From Pseudochelatococcus lubricantis (lineage in GTDB: Bacteria > Pseudomonadota > Alphaproteobacteria > Rhizobiales > Beijerinckiaceae): a stretch of DNA of 64,000 nucleotides. The notes under the pieces are model-generated. The model was not told the DNA's origin. It ran no database searches and worked only from the letters and a program-made list of their open reading frames with translations. Within the stretch, counting starts at the first letter, position 1. Every line of letters starts with the position of its first letter. Shown here piece after piece: positions 49,201 through 59,352 of this stretch. The stretch is taken from assembly GCF_011762225.1 (NCBI RefSeq), contig NZ_JAASQI010000008.1, positions 170,435 through 234,434 of the forward strand, in the 5' to 3' direction. A program made the position numbers and the translations under genes.

Positions 49201-51092
49201 GCGTGGGCGACATGTCGGGCGACGTATTCGGCAACGGCATGCTGCTGTCGCAGGCGCTGAAGCTTGTCGCCGCTTTCGACCACCGCGATATCTTCCTGGA
49301 TCCCGATCCCGATCCCGCGACGGCCTGGGCGGAGCGCAAGCGGCTGTTCGAGCTGCCGCGTTCGAGCTGGCAGGACTACGACCGCGGGCTGATTTCCACG
49401 GGCGGCGGCGTGTTTTCGCGATCGGCCAAGACTATTCCGTTGTCGGAGCAGGTCCGCGCACGGCTCGGCATCGACAAGGCGGAGGCGACGCCGCAGGAGC
49501 TGATCTCGGCCATCCTCAGGGCCTCCGTCGACCTGCTGTGGTTCGGCGGCATCGGCACCTACATCCGCGCCTCGGGCGAGAGCGACGACAAGGTGGGCGA
49601 CCGCGCCAACGACTCCATCCGCATCGCCGGCCGCGATGTGCGGGCGCGCGTCATCGGCGAGGGCGCCAACCTCGGCGTCACCCAGCAGGGGCGCATCGAG
49701 GCGGCGCGCAGGGGCGTGCGCATCAACACGGACGCCATCGACAACTCGGCGGGCGTGAACACCTCGGACGTGGAGGTGAACCTCAAGATCGCGCTCAGTA
49801 TTCCCGAGAGCGACGGACGGCTGAGCGGAGAGGAGCGCAACGCGCTGCTGGCGCAGATGACGCCGGAGGTGGCGCAGCTTGTGCTCGTCACCAACTACGA
49901 GCAGCCGCGCGCCATCTCGCTGATGGAACGGCGCGGGGCCGGGGAAATCGGCTACGCGCGCCGCTTCATCCAGGTGCTGGAGGCGGCGGGCCGCCTTGAC
50001 CGGGCCATCGAGTACCTGCCCGACGACGCGGAACTGGCGGCGCGCGAGAAGCGCGGCGAGGGGCTGACGCGGCCGGAAATCGCGGTGCTGCTGGCCTATG
50101 CGAAGCTCGCGCTCTACGACGCGATCCTGGAATCCGGCGTGCCGGACGACCCCTACGTGGCGCACGAGCTGGAACAGTATTTCCCGCCAGAGCTGGGTGA
50201 ACGCTTCCCCGACGCCATCGAGCACCACCGCCTGCGGCGCGAGATCATCGCGACGCGGTTGTCGAACGCGATCATCAACCACGCGGGCGCGACCATTGTC
50301 ACCAAGGTGGCGGACCAGACGGGAGCGGACGCGCCGACGCTGGCGGCAGCCTATATCGCGACGTGGGCGTCGCTGGGGCTCGACGGGATCGTGCGCGGCA
50401 TCGATGCGCTCGACGCGCGCATCGGCGCGGGCGAGGGGGCGGTGAGCGGGGCGACGCAGCTGGCGCTCTATGCCGACGTTCAGGACATGCTTGTGGACCG
50501 GCTGGTGTGGTTCAGCCGCAACGTCGATTTCTCGGCGGGCGGCATCGAGGCTGTGGTGACGCGCTACCGGGCGGGCGTTGAGGCAATCGGGCACGTCCTC
50601 GACACGACGGCCGGGGCCGAGGCGCCCGACCCGCGGGTGGCGGAACTGCTGGCGCGCAACGTGCCGGAGGCCGTGGCCGAACAGCTTGGGCGTCTCGAAG
50701 CGCTGGTGGAGGCGCCGGACATCGTGCGCACGGCGGCGCGGGCCGGCCATCCCGTCGAGGAGGTGGCGCGGGTGCATCTGGCGCTCGCGGACGTGTTCGC
50801 CTTCAACGAGCTGGCACAGGCGGGCCGCGACATCAGCCTGCCGGATTATTACGACCGGCTGGCGCTGGAGCGGGCGGTCACCGCGCTCGCGGACGCGCAC
50901 GTGCGGCTGACGTCGGAAATCGTCGCCGACGGCGAGGGCGCGGGCGACGAGGCCGTGGCGCAATGGCAGCAGCGGCGCGCGGGCGACGTTGCCCGCATCC
51001 GAGACGCTGTCGACAATATCCGTGCCTCCGGCCTCACCCTCTCAAGGCTCATCGTCGCCGCGAGCCTCGTCGGCGATCTCGCGCGCGGATAA
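46254..51092 (+). CDS. gdhZ: NAD-dependent glutamate dehydrogenase, large (180-kDa) type
   Basis: It catalyses oxidative deamination of glutamate to 2-oxoglutarate and ammonium. The 1612-residue length identifies the large bacterial NAD-GDH class. The N-terminal half holds ACT-like regulatory regions (for example [19 protein letters not shown]). The catalytic domain around 800-1200 has [20 protein letters not shown], the lysine motif [12 protein letters not shown], and NAD-domain sequence [18 protein letters not shown]. The GTG start follows GGGAGG. In Caulobacter the GdhZ homologue also restrains FtsZ; whether that holds here is unknown. Confidence 0.96.
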   Translation: [1612 protein letters not shown]

Positions 51093-51116
51093 GCCCGCGC
51101 AACACCGCCGCAACAC

Positions 51117-51148
51117 AACGCGCGCGCCCTCCGGGACGCGCGCGTTTT
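51117..51148 (+). terminator. Intrinsic terminator after gdhZ
   Basis: AACGCGCGCG (51117-51126) pairs with CGCGCGCGTT (51137-51146) with an inner CCC/GGG pairing, and the 3' arm runs into TTTT. It lies 24 nt past the gdhZ stop and isolates gdhZ from the polyamine genes. Confidence 0.85.
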
Positions 51149-51292
51149 CGCGTCCAGGGCCGGGTTCGGAATTCGTCCTTGAATTTCAGGCGATTGGAAG
51201 ATAAAACAGCGCCAGCGGTTTCTGGTGTTTTCCAGAACAGGCGCAAGGTGACCGTGAGCGCCGCATAATTTCTCGACAGCAAGGATGTGGAA

Positions 51293-52411
51293 TTGAACGA
51301 CAGATCGAACCTGCAGACACCGTATTACCTGATTGACAAGGAAAAACTTCTTCGCAACATGGAAGTAATAGCCAAGGTTCGCGAGAAGTCGGGCGCAAAA
51401 GCTTTGCTGGCTTTGAAATGCTTCGCGACCTGGTCGGTGTTCGATCTGATGCGTCAGTATATGGACGGGACGACATCGTCGTCGCTCTATGAGGCCAGGC
51501 TCGGCCGGGAGAAGTTCGGCGGCGAGACCCACGCCTACAGCGTGGCCTATGCCGAGAACGAGATCGACGAGGTGCTGGCGCAGGCCGACAAGATCATCTT
51601 CAATTCCATCGGGCAGCTCGCGCGGTTTTCGGCACGTGCGCGGGCGCACGGCGTCCGGCAGGGGCTGCGTGTCAACCCCGGCGTCAGCAGCTCCGGCTTC
51701 ACCCTGGCCGACCCCGCGCGCCCCTTCAGCCGTCTGGGCGAATGGGACGTGGAGAAGGTCGAAGCCGTGATGGGGCAGATCTCGGGTTTCATGATCCATA
51801 ACAACTGCGAGAACGCCGACTTCGCGCTTTTCGACGACATGCTCGGGCAGATCGAGGGCCGTTACGGTGCGCTGCTGCAGCGTCTCGACTGGATCAGCCT
51901 TGGCGGCGGCATCCATTTCACCGGCGAGGGCTATCCGGTCGAGGCCTTCGCGGAGCGGCTGAAGGCTTTCGCCGACAGGCATGGCGTGCAGATCTATCTG
52001 GAGCCGGGCGAGGCCGCCATCACCAACAGCACTACATTGGAAGTGACGGTGCTCGACACCATGTTCAATGGCAAGAACCTCGCGATCGTCGACAGTTCCA
52101 TCGAAGCGCACATGCTCGATCTGCTGATCTACCGGCAGAACGCCAAGATGAAGCCCAATGACGGCGCTCACTTCTATGAGATATGCGGCAAGTCCTGCCT
52201 CGCCGGCGATATCTTTGGCGAGTTCAGCTTCGAGAACCCGCTCCAGGTCGGCGACAGGCTGTCCTTCGAGGACGCCGCCGGCTACACGATGGTGAAGAAG
52301 AACTGGTTCAACGGCGTGAAAATGCCGTCCATCGCCGTTCGCCAACTCGACGGCACTGTGGATGTCGTCAGGGAGTTCGGCTTTGATGACTTCGCAGGCA
52401 ATCTTTCGTAA
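51293..52411 (+). CDS. nspC: Carboxy(nor)spermidine decarboxylase
   Basis: This PLP enzyme of the alanine-racemase fold decarboxylates carboxyspermidine or carboxynorspermidine to spermidine or norspermidine. The PLP lysine is Lys42 in LLALKCFATWSVFD, with SLGGGIHFTGEGYP and EPGEAAITN for phosphate and dimer sites and GKSCLAGDIFGEF near the C-terminus. A TTG start at 51293 is chosen because AAGGA is 7 nt upstream; the in-frame GTG at 51287 is too close to it. The next gene supplies its substrate. Confidence 0.93.
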   Translation: MNDRSNLQTPYYLIDKEKLLRNMEVIAKVREKSGAKALLALKCFATWSVFDLMRQYMDGTTSSSLYEARLGREKFGGETHAYSVAYAENEIDEVLAQADKIIFNSIGQLARFSARARAHGVRQGLRVNPGVSSSGFTLADPARPFSRLGEWDVEKVEAVMGQISGFMIHNNCENADFALFDDMLGQIEGRYGALLQRLDWISLGGGIHFTGEGYPVEAFAERLKAFADRHGVQIYLEPGEAAITNSTTLEVTVLDTMFNGKNLAIVDSSIEAHMLDLLIYRQNAKMKPNDGAHFYEICGKSCLAGDIFGEFSFENPLQVGDRLSFEDAAGYTMVKKNWFNGVKMPSIAVRQLDGTVDVVREFGFDDFAGNLS

Positions 52412-52459
52412 GTTTGCCATCGATACTTTTACCCACGTACATGGAGAACCCCGCGTGAA

Positions 52460-53737
52460 ATGAAAAAGAACGTCCTCATTATCGGTGCTGGAGGTGTAGC
52501 ACAGGTCGTCGCCCATAAAGCCGCGCAGAACAACGATATTCTCGGCGATATTCATATCGCCTCCCGCAGCATCGCCAAATGCGAGAAGATCGTCGCGGAG
52601 GTGCTGGAGAAGGGCAGCCTCAAGGTGCCCGGCGTGCTGAAGGCGCATGCGCTCGACGCGCTCGACATCGAGGCGACGAAGGCGCTGATCCGCGAGACGG
52701 GTGTCGAGATCGTCATCAATGTCGGCTCGGCCTTCGTCAACATGTCGGTGCTGCGCGCCGTGATTGACACCGGCGTCGCCTATATCGATACGGCCATCCA
52801 TGAGGACCCGGCGAAGATCTGCGAAACGCCGCCGTGGTACGGCAACTATGAGTGGCATCACGGCGATGAATGCGCCGCGAAGGGCATCACGGCCATCCAC
52901 GGCGCGGGTTTCGATCCCGGAGTCGTCAACGCCTATGCAGCGCTCGCCGTGCAGGATTACTTCGATCAGGTCGATTCCATCGACATCATCGACGTCAATG
53001 CCGGCAGCCACGGACGTTACTTCGCCACCAACTTCGATCCGGAGATCAATTTCCGCGAGTTCACGGGGCAGGTCTATTCGTGGCAGAACGGCGAATGGCA
53101 GACCAACCAGATGTTCGAGATAAGCCGCATTGACGACCTGCCGGTTGTGGGCGAGCAGACGACCTATCTCTCCGGCCACGACGAGATCCACTCCCTGTCG
53201 CGCAACCTGCCCGTGAAGGATATCCGCTTCTGGATGGGCTTTGGCGCGCATTACATCAACGTGTTCACGGTGCTGAAGAACCTCGGCCTCCTGTCCGAGC
53301 AGCCGGTGATGACGGCGGAGGGGCTGGAGGTCGTGCCGCTCAAGGTGGTCAAGGCGGTGCTGCCCGATCCCTCGTCGCTCGCGCCCGACTACACGGGCAA
53401 GACCTGCATCGGCGATCTCGTCAAGGGCACCAGGGACGGCGCGGCGCGCGAAATCTTCATCTATCAGATCTGCGACCATAAAGAGTCCTACGACGAGGTC
53501 GGCAGCCAGGCGATCTCCTACACCGCGGGCGTGCCGCCCGTCGCGGCGGCCATCCTGATCGCCAGGGGCGACTGGGACGTGAGACGGCAGGTCAACGTGG
53601 AGGAGCTGCCGCCGCATCCCTTCCTCGACCTGCTGAACCGTATCGGCTTGCCGTCGCGCATCCGGGACGGAGAGGGAGATCGGGCGCTGGAATTCACGCA
53701 GGCCGAAGACGGCCGGTGGAGCGTCGCCGGCGCGTAG
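52460..53737 (+). CDS. Carboxy(nor)spermidine synthase (saccharopine dehydrogenase family)
   Basis: It condenses aspartate-beta-semialdehyde with putrescine or diaminopropane and reduces the Schiff base with NADPH. The 425-residue protein has the Rossmann motif IIGAGGVAQVVAHKAAQ at the N-terminus, then NVGSAFVNMSVLRAVIDTGV and GAGFDPGVVNAYAALA. Together with nspC this gives the alternative polyamine pathway that bypasses S-adenosylmethionine decarboxylase, common in Rhizobiales. It is separated from nspC by 48 nt, so an operon is likely. The diamine used cannot be told from sequence. Confidence 0.93.
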   Translation: MKKNVLIIGAGGVAQVVAHKAAQNNDILGDIHIASRSIAKCEKIVAEVLEKGSLKVPGVLKAHALDALDIEATKALIRETGVEIVINVGSAFVNMSVLRAVIDTGVAYIDTAIHEDPAKICETPPWYGNYEWHHGDECAAKGITAIHGAGFDPGVVNAYAALAVQDYFDQVDSIDIIDVNAGSHGRYFATNFDPEINFREFTGQVYSWQNGEWQTNQMFEISRIDDLPVVGEQTTYLSGHDEIHSLSRNLPVKDIRFWMGFGAHYINVFTVLKNLGLLSEQPVMTAEGLEVVPLKVVKAVLPDPSSLAPDYTGKTCIGDLVKGTRDGAAREIFIYQICDHKESYDEVGSQAISYTAGVPPVAAAILIARGDWDVRRQVNVEELPPHPFLDLLNRIGLPSRIRDGEGDRALEFTQAEDGRWSVAGA

Positions 53738-53750
53738 CAGAACCGGACAG

Positions 53751-53772
53751 GCGGGCGCGCCGGCGCGCCCGC
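53751..53772. terminator. 22-bp perfect GC palindrome after the polyamine operon
   Basis: GCGGGCGCGCC (53751-53761) is followed immediately by its reverse complement (53762-53772). As RNA it folds into a hairpin 13 nt past the operon stop. There is no T tract, so it is either a Rho-assisted stop or a stability element. Confidence 0.6.
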
Positions 53773-53949
53773 ATCCCGGTGGCCGTTGCGCCGGTGGCGG
53801 GGAGGGGAGCTGTTCGCGCCCGGCCTGCCGGGGGAAATTGTCAAATCGCATTCGACCCTGTAAGCCAATAGGCGGGTGCCGTCGCGGCATGCGGCCTGGC
53901 GGCAGGACGGTTGTGCTGGTCGGGCCGCCAGCACGGGAGAAGCGAACCC

Positions 53950-55299
<1,350 letters not shown>

Positions 55300-55791
55300 T
55301 CAGGGCTCGTCGTCGGGCATGGCGGAGATGCCGGCATCCGTGAACCGACCCGCGAGTTGGCCGACGGGCCGGCCGCCGATCCGCAGGTCGCCGGCGATCT
55401 CGGCGAGGGGAATCAGGACAAAAGCCCGTTCGAGAAGATGGGGATGGGGCAGCGTCAGGGTGTCGCTGGCGATCGGCAGGCCGTCGTAGTCGAGCAGGTC
55501 GATATCGATGATGCGCGGCCCCCATTTGCGGAGGCGTTTCCGGCCCATGGCGCGCTCGACATCGAGGCACACCTCCAGCAGCGCATGGGGCGAGAGAGTG
55601 GTGTCGACGGCGGCGCAGGCGTTGACGAACCAGTCCTGATCCGTGTCGCCCCACGGCGGAGTGCGATAGTCGCGCGAGCGCGCCGCCACGGCGACGCCCG
55701 GCAGGGCGGCGAGTCTCGCCAGCGCTTCGGCGATCATGGCGCGCTTGTCGCCCATGTTGCTGCCGAGGCCGAGATAGGCGCGTGCGGACAT
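55300..55791 (-). CDS. folK: 2-amino-4-hydroxy-6-hydroxymethyldihydropteridine diphosphokinase
   Basis: FolK pyrophosphorylates hydroxymethyl-dihydropterin in folate synthesis. The 163-residue protein begins MSARAYLGLGSNMGDKRAMI, with YRTPPWGDTDQDWFVNACAA and the signature KWGPRIIDIDLL plus LPHPHLLERAFVL. The ATG at 55791 is 4 nt after the folB stop, so the two are coupled. folP is not adjacent in this window. Confidence 0.96.
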   Translation of the reverse strand: MSARAYLGLGSNMGDKRAMIAEALARLAALPGVAVAARSRDYRTPPWGDTDQDWFVNACAAVDTTLSPHALLEVCLDVERAMGRKRLRKWGPRIIDIDLLDYDGLPIASDTLTLPHPHLLERAFVLIPLAEIAGDLRIGGRPVGQLAGRFTDAGISAMPDDEP

Positions 55792-55795
55792 CGCG

Positions 55796-56197
55796 TCAGG
55801 CGCCGGGGCGAAAGCGCGTGATCTCGACCGCGACGTTGTCGATGATGGCGGGGATGGGGGCCGCCGGCTTCTCGACGCGCACGGTGACGCGCACGAGTCG
55901 CGACACGGTGGCGAGAAGGGCCGAGGCGATGGCCTCCGCCAGTCCTTCAAGGGTGTTGAAACGCTGGCCAGTGCCCACGCTCTGCACGGTCTCGGTCATC
56001 CCCGCGTAGCAGGCGGTGCTGTTCCAGTCATCGTTGCATCCGGCTTCCCGAAGGTCGAGCCCGACGTCGAGCGATATGAAGAAGCGCTGCCCCAGCTTCG
56101 CCTCTTCGGCATGCAGGCCGTGATAGGCAAAAAGCGCGATGCGACTGACGATGATGCGGTCCGCGGGAAGCTGCCCGCCGGGAGATGGCTGGTTCAT
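55796..56197 (-). CDS. folB: Dihydroneopterin aldolase
   Basis: FolB converts dihydroneopterin to hydroxymethyl-dihydropterin and glycolaldehyde, the step before FolK. The 133-residue tunnel-fold protein has IIVSRIALFAYHGLHAEEAK, followed by LGQRFFISLDVGLDL, TLEGLAEAIASALLA and VTVRVEKPAAPIPAIIDNVA. GGAAGGT lies upstream of the ATG at 56197. It follows the HPP gene by 8 nt on the same strand. Confidence 0.95.
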   Translation of the reverse strand: MNQPSPGGQLPADRIIVSRIALFAYHGLHAEEAKLGQRFFISLDVGLDLREAGCNDDWNSTACYAGMTETVQSVGTGQRFNTLEGLAEAIASALLATVSRLVRVTVRVEKPAAPIPAIIDNVAVEITRFRPGA

Positions 56198-56205
56198 GGA
56201 TCGTG

Positions 56206-56724
56206 TCAGACCTTCCGTACCGGATAGATATGTCCGGAGACAAGCCGGTGATAGAGAAGCGCGAAGGCGACAATCACGACGGCGCCCGTCGCCACCGGGG
56301 TGACGAGGTACCACAACCCGTAGCCGCCGCCAATCACGATGACGGGATTGCCGGCTCCCGGTGGATGCAGGGTGGCGGTAACCGCCATCGCGAAGATGGC
56401 GAGGCCTACGCCCGCCGCCATGGACAGGGGCGTCTGCCCGAACACGGACAGCGACAGCAACCCGGCGGCGGCGGACAAGATATGCCCGCCGATAACGTTG
56501 CGCGGCTGTGCCAGCGGGCTCTGCGGCAGGGTCAGCACCAGCACGCACGACGCGCCGAAGGAGGCCATCAGAAACAGGGCGTGCGCATATTGCCCGGCGC
56601 TCGCCAGCCCGAAGATGACAAGGGCGCTGCAGCCGCCGACGACCGCGCCCTCCTGCGTTCGCCGCACGACGGGATAGGCGCGAAGCCGGATCATGTAATC
56701 GAGCAGCAGGCGGGACCTTGACAC
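56206..56724 (-). CDS. HPP family membrane protein
   Basis: The protein of about 172 residues has four predicted membrane helices and the HPP signature TLHPPGAGNPVIVIGGG. HPP proteins have been linked to nitrite transport in plants and cyanobacteria, but the bacterial function here is unknown. The start is uncertain: GTG at 56724 is used, while ATG at 56694 (MIRLRAYPVV) is the alternative. It lies in the mnmA-pmtA-HPP-folB-folK series. Confidence 0.82.
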   Translation of the reverse strand: MSRSRLLLDYMIRLRAYPVVRRTQEGAVVGGCSALVIFGLASAGQYAHALFLMASFGASCVLVLTLPQSPLAQPRNVIGGHILSAAAGLLSLSVFGQTPLSMAAGVGLAIFAMAVTATLHPPGAGNPVIVIGGGYGLWYLVTPVATGAVVIVAFALLYHRLVSGHIYPVRKV

Positions 56725-56777
56725 GACGGGATGTCTTTCACGGAACCGGCGGGCTTCGCCAGGCAGCGGCGGGGCGC

Positions 56778-57428
56778 TCACCCCACCTTGCGCACGCGGA
56801 TGATCTTGAAGAAGCCGAGCGGGAACGCCGGCCGCACCTCGACCAGCGACGCGGCAGGATGCTGCTCCGCCCACGTCTCGATGCGGCGCGTCTTGAACGC
56901 CGAACTCCAGCCGAGTTTGCGCACCGCCGGCGCGACCGCCTCCTCGGCACGGGCGATCGGCCCGTCATCGACGCCAAAATGGTTCGCCAGGATGATTTCG
57001 CCGCCGGGCCGCAACACGCGCAGGAATTCGTCGAGCGCCCGTTCGGGATGCGGCACAAGCGTGATCAGGAACTGCGCCACCACGGCGTCGAACGCGGCAT
57101 CGGGAAAGCCCAGCCGGCAGGCGTCCATCACGGTGAGCAAGCGCACATGGGAAAGCTTGTGCTTTGCCACCTTGTCCTGCGCCCGGAGCAGCATGTGCTC
57201 CGAAATGTCGAAGCCGATGACATTGGCCTGCGCCGGATAATCCCCGAGCGACAGGCCGGTGCCGACGCCAGCCTCCAGCACCTTGTTGCCGCAGGCGAGC
57301 GCGGCCGCCACTGCGTCCCGCCGCGCGGAAGCGGTCAGTCCATCATAGACGATATCGTAGATGGGCGCCCAGCGCGCGTAGGCCTTGCGCATCAGCGAGG
57401 TGTCGGGTCCGTCGGCAATCGTGCTCAT
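56778..57428 (-). CDS. pmtA: Phosphatidylethanolamine N-methyltransferase PmtA
   Basis: PmtA methylates phosphatidylethanolamine three times to phosphatidylcholine at the inner membrane. The 216-residue protein has a SAM motif VLEAGVGTGLSLGDYP, GFDISEHMLLRAQDK, and EFLRVLRPGGEIILANHFG. The N-terminal helix MRKAYARWAPIYDIVYDGLT is the membrane-binding feature of the family. The ATG directly abuts the mnmA stop (TGAATG), so translation is coupled. Confidence 0.92.
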   Translation of the reverse strand: MSTIADGPDTSLMRKAYARWAPIYDIVYDGLTASARRDAVAAALACGNKVLEAGVGTGLSLGDYPAQANVIGFDISEHMLLRAQDKVAKHKLSHVRLLTVMDACRLGFPDAAFDAVVAQFLITLVPHPERALDEFLRVLRPGGEIILANHFGVDDGPIARAEEAVAPAVRKLGWSSAFKTRRIETWAEQHPAASLVEVRPAFPLGFFKIIRVRKVG

Positions 57429-58628
57429 TCACAGGGGTTCCGTTACGGTTGCAAGCCTGGGTGACGTGGCGGGAGGCACCACGAGCGGAACGAGAGGGCG
57501 TGTGCGCCGGATGGTGCCGCCGCCGAGAACGCGCGCGCGCGGCTCCTCGCTCTCGTAAATGACGCACGCCTGCCCGGGCGCGACCCCGAGTTCGGCGACG
57601 GGCAGCGTGATGACGGCGCCCTCGCCGGTCATCTGCAGGAAGGCCGGATGGGGCGGGCGGGTGGAGCGGACCCGCACCGCGACCTCGACAGGCTCGCCGC
57701 CCGGGACGAGCGGCGTCTCGCCGAGCCAGTTGAGGTCGCCCAGCGTGATCGCGCTCGTCGCCAGCATGTCGCGCGGCCCGACGATGACACGCGCGTTCTC
57801 GGCGTCGAGCTTCACGACGTAGAGCGGCTCGCCCGTCGAGAGGCCGAGGCCCTTGCGCTGGCCGACGGTGAAATGGATGATGCCGCTGTGCCTGCCCAAT
57901 ACGCGGCCGTCGGCATGGACGATGTCGCCCGGCAGTACAGCCTTGGGGCGCAGGCGCTCGATGATGTCCGCGTAGCGGCCGTCGGGAACGAAGCAGATGT
58001 CCTGGCTGTCGTGCTTGTCGGCGATCTCAAGGCCGAACTCGCGCGCCAGCGCCCGCGTCTGCGGCTTCGTCAGGTCGCCCAGCGGGAAGCGCAGGATCGA
58101 CAGCTGCTCGGCGGTGGTGGCGTAGAGGAAATAGCTCTGGTCGCGGTCGGGGTCGGCGGCGCGGTAGAGCGCCCGCCCGTCCACGGCGCCGGGAGCCGGC
58201 CGGCTCGCGACATAGTGGCCTGTGGCGAGGACGTCGGCGCCCAGATCGCGCGCAGTGTCGAGCAGTTCGGTGAACTTGATCGACCGGTTGCATTCTACGC
58301 AGGGGATCGGCGTCTCGCCGTTGAGGTAGCTGTCGGCGAATCGTTCGATGACCGCGTCCCGGAAGCGTGACTCGTAATCGAGCACATAATGAGGGATGCC
58401 GATTCGCTCGGCGACACGGCGGGCATCGTGAATGTCCTGACCGGCGCAGCAGGCGCCCTTGCGGTGGATGGCTGCGCCATGGTCGTAGAGCTGGAGCGTG
58501 ATGCCGATGACCTCGTATCCCTCGCGCGCGAGCATGGCCGCGACCACGGATGAATCGACCCCACCGGACATCGCCACGACGACCCGCGTGTCGCGCGGGG
58601 CCTTGGGCAGATCAAGACTGTTCAACAT
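57429..58628 (-). CDS. mnmA: tRNA-specific 2-thiouridylase MnmA
   Basis: MnmA puts the 2-thio group on U34 of Lys, Glu and Gln tRNAs. The 399-residue protein has the PP-loop [18 protein letters not shown]. The catalytic cysteines lie in [11 protein letters not shown] and [12 protein letters not shown], and [17 protein letters not shown] marks the central domain. It is the first gene of a minus-strand series that continues into pmtA. Confidence 0.97.
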   Translation of the reverse strand: MLNSLDLPKAPRDTRVVVAMSGGVDSSVVAAMLAREGYEVIGITLQLYDHGAAIHRKGACCAGQDIHDARRVAERIGIPHYVLDYESRFRDAVIERFADSYLNGETPIPCVECNRSIKFTELLDTARDLGADVLATGHYVASRPAPGAVDGRALYRAADPDRDQSYFLYATTAEQLSILRFPLGDLTKPQTRALAREFGLEIADKHDSQDICFVPDGRYADIIERLRPKAVLPGDIVHADGRVLGRHSGIIHFTVGQRKGLGLSTGEPLYVVKLDAENARVIVGPRDMLATSAITLGDLNWLGETPLVPGGEPVEVAVRVRSTRPPHPAFLQMTGEGAVITLPVAELGVAPGQACVIYESEEPRARVLGGGTIRRTRPLVPLVVPPATSPRLATVTEPL

Positions 58629-58946
58629 TACTTTCGCCTCTTGCGCGTCCTTGCGGACACGCGCGCTGCTGCCTCTATACCTGTCCCGTGCCGTTCCCGC
58701 CAGTCCCGCGATGCATCAGCCTGCGGCAGGGGAGGGCGATTTCGGAAGAAACATAATTATAAAATATTATCCATCTTCTGTTCTTGAAAGGGCAAGCTGA
58801 AGCGCGGGCACGGCCTTTAGGCAATTCTTAAATGGAACCCTTTAGCGTCGCAGATTGACGTAGATCGGTTGAGGGGCGCCACTTGAGCCGGATCGGTCTA
58901 GTCGGATCTGTCGAATTGGGTCAGTCAGAATAATGTGAGCGTATCA
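58629..58946. other. Divergent mnmA/sciP intergenic region
   Basis: This 318-nt gap holds the promoters of mnmA and sciP. It is locally AT-rich at 58750-58850. I looked for CtrA boxes (TTAA-N7-TTAA) and CcrM GANTC sites, since sciP is cell-cycle controlled in Caulobacter, and found no exact match in the proximal 130 nt. Confidence 0.45.
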
Positions 58947-59222
58947 ATGACCGAACTTTTTCGCCCGCGTGTAAAATACGTCATCGGACCGGACGGCAGT
59001 CCGCTGACGATAGCAGATCTTCCGCCTACGACTACCAAGCGATGGGTGATCCGGCGCAAGGCCGAGGTCGTGGCGGCCGTCCGTGGAGGACTCCTCAGCC
59101 TGGACGAAGCCTGCCAGCGCTATACGCTGACTGTGGAGGAGTTCCTGAGCTGGCAGCAATCCATCGACGAACACGGCCTGGCGGGCCTGCGCACGACGCG
59201 CATCCAGCATTACCGGCAATAG
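58947..59222 (+). CDS. sciP: CtrA inhibitor SciP (DUF1153)
   Basis: In Caulobacter SciP binds CtrA or its promoters and blocks CtrA-activated transcription in G1. The 91-residue protein is almost wholly the conserved DUF1153 helix-turn-helix: RVKYVIGPDGSPLTIADLPP, RRKAEVVAAVRGGLLSLDEA and YTLTVEEFLSWQQSIDEHGL. The ATG at 58947 matches the family N-terminus; an in-frame GTG at 58935 is possible. Its presence argues for the CtrA cell-cycle circuit in this organism. Confidence 0.94.
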   Translation: MTELFRPRVKYVIGPDGSPLTIADLPPTTTKRWVIRRKAEVVAAVRGGLLSLDEACQRYTLTVEEFLSWQQSIDEHGLAGLRTTRIQHYRQ

Positions 59223-59275
59223 AGCGGCGCTGCGGCCCGCGGCACGGCGGGCGAAACGGTTTTCCGAAAACGACA

Positions 59276-59307
59276 ATGGCCAGCCGGACGATCCTCCCGC
59301 TGGCCAT
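59276..59307 (+). terminator. Hairpin after sciP
   Basis: ATGGCCAGC (59276-59284) pairs perfectly with GCTGGCCAT (59299-59307) and is followed by ATCATTTTATA. A smaller GCCCGC/GCGGGC stem lies just upstream at 59235-59252. These separate sciP from the convergent S24 regulator gene. Confidence 0.7.
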
Positions 59308-59311
59308 ATCA

Positions 59312-59338
59312 TTTTATACGTCCAAATTGTTTTATACG
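59312..59338. repeat. Direct repeat TTTTATACG x2
   Basis: TTTTATACG occurs at 59312-59320 and 59330-59338, 18 nt apart, in the short gap between the sciP hairpin and the S24 gene stop. Exact 9-mers of this AT content are uncommon in the surrounding sequence. Role unknown. Confidence 0.7.
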
Positions 59339-59352
59339 GCGGGGCCGGGGAG

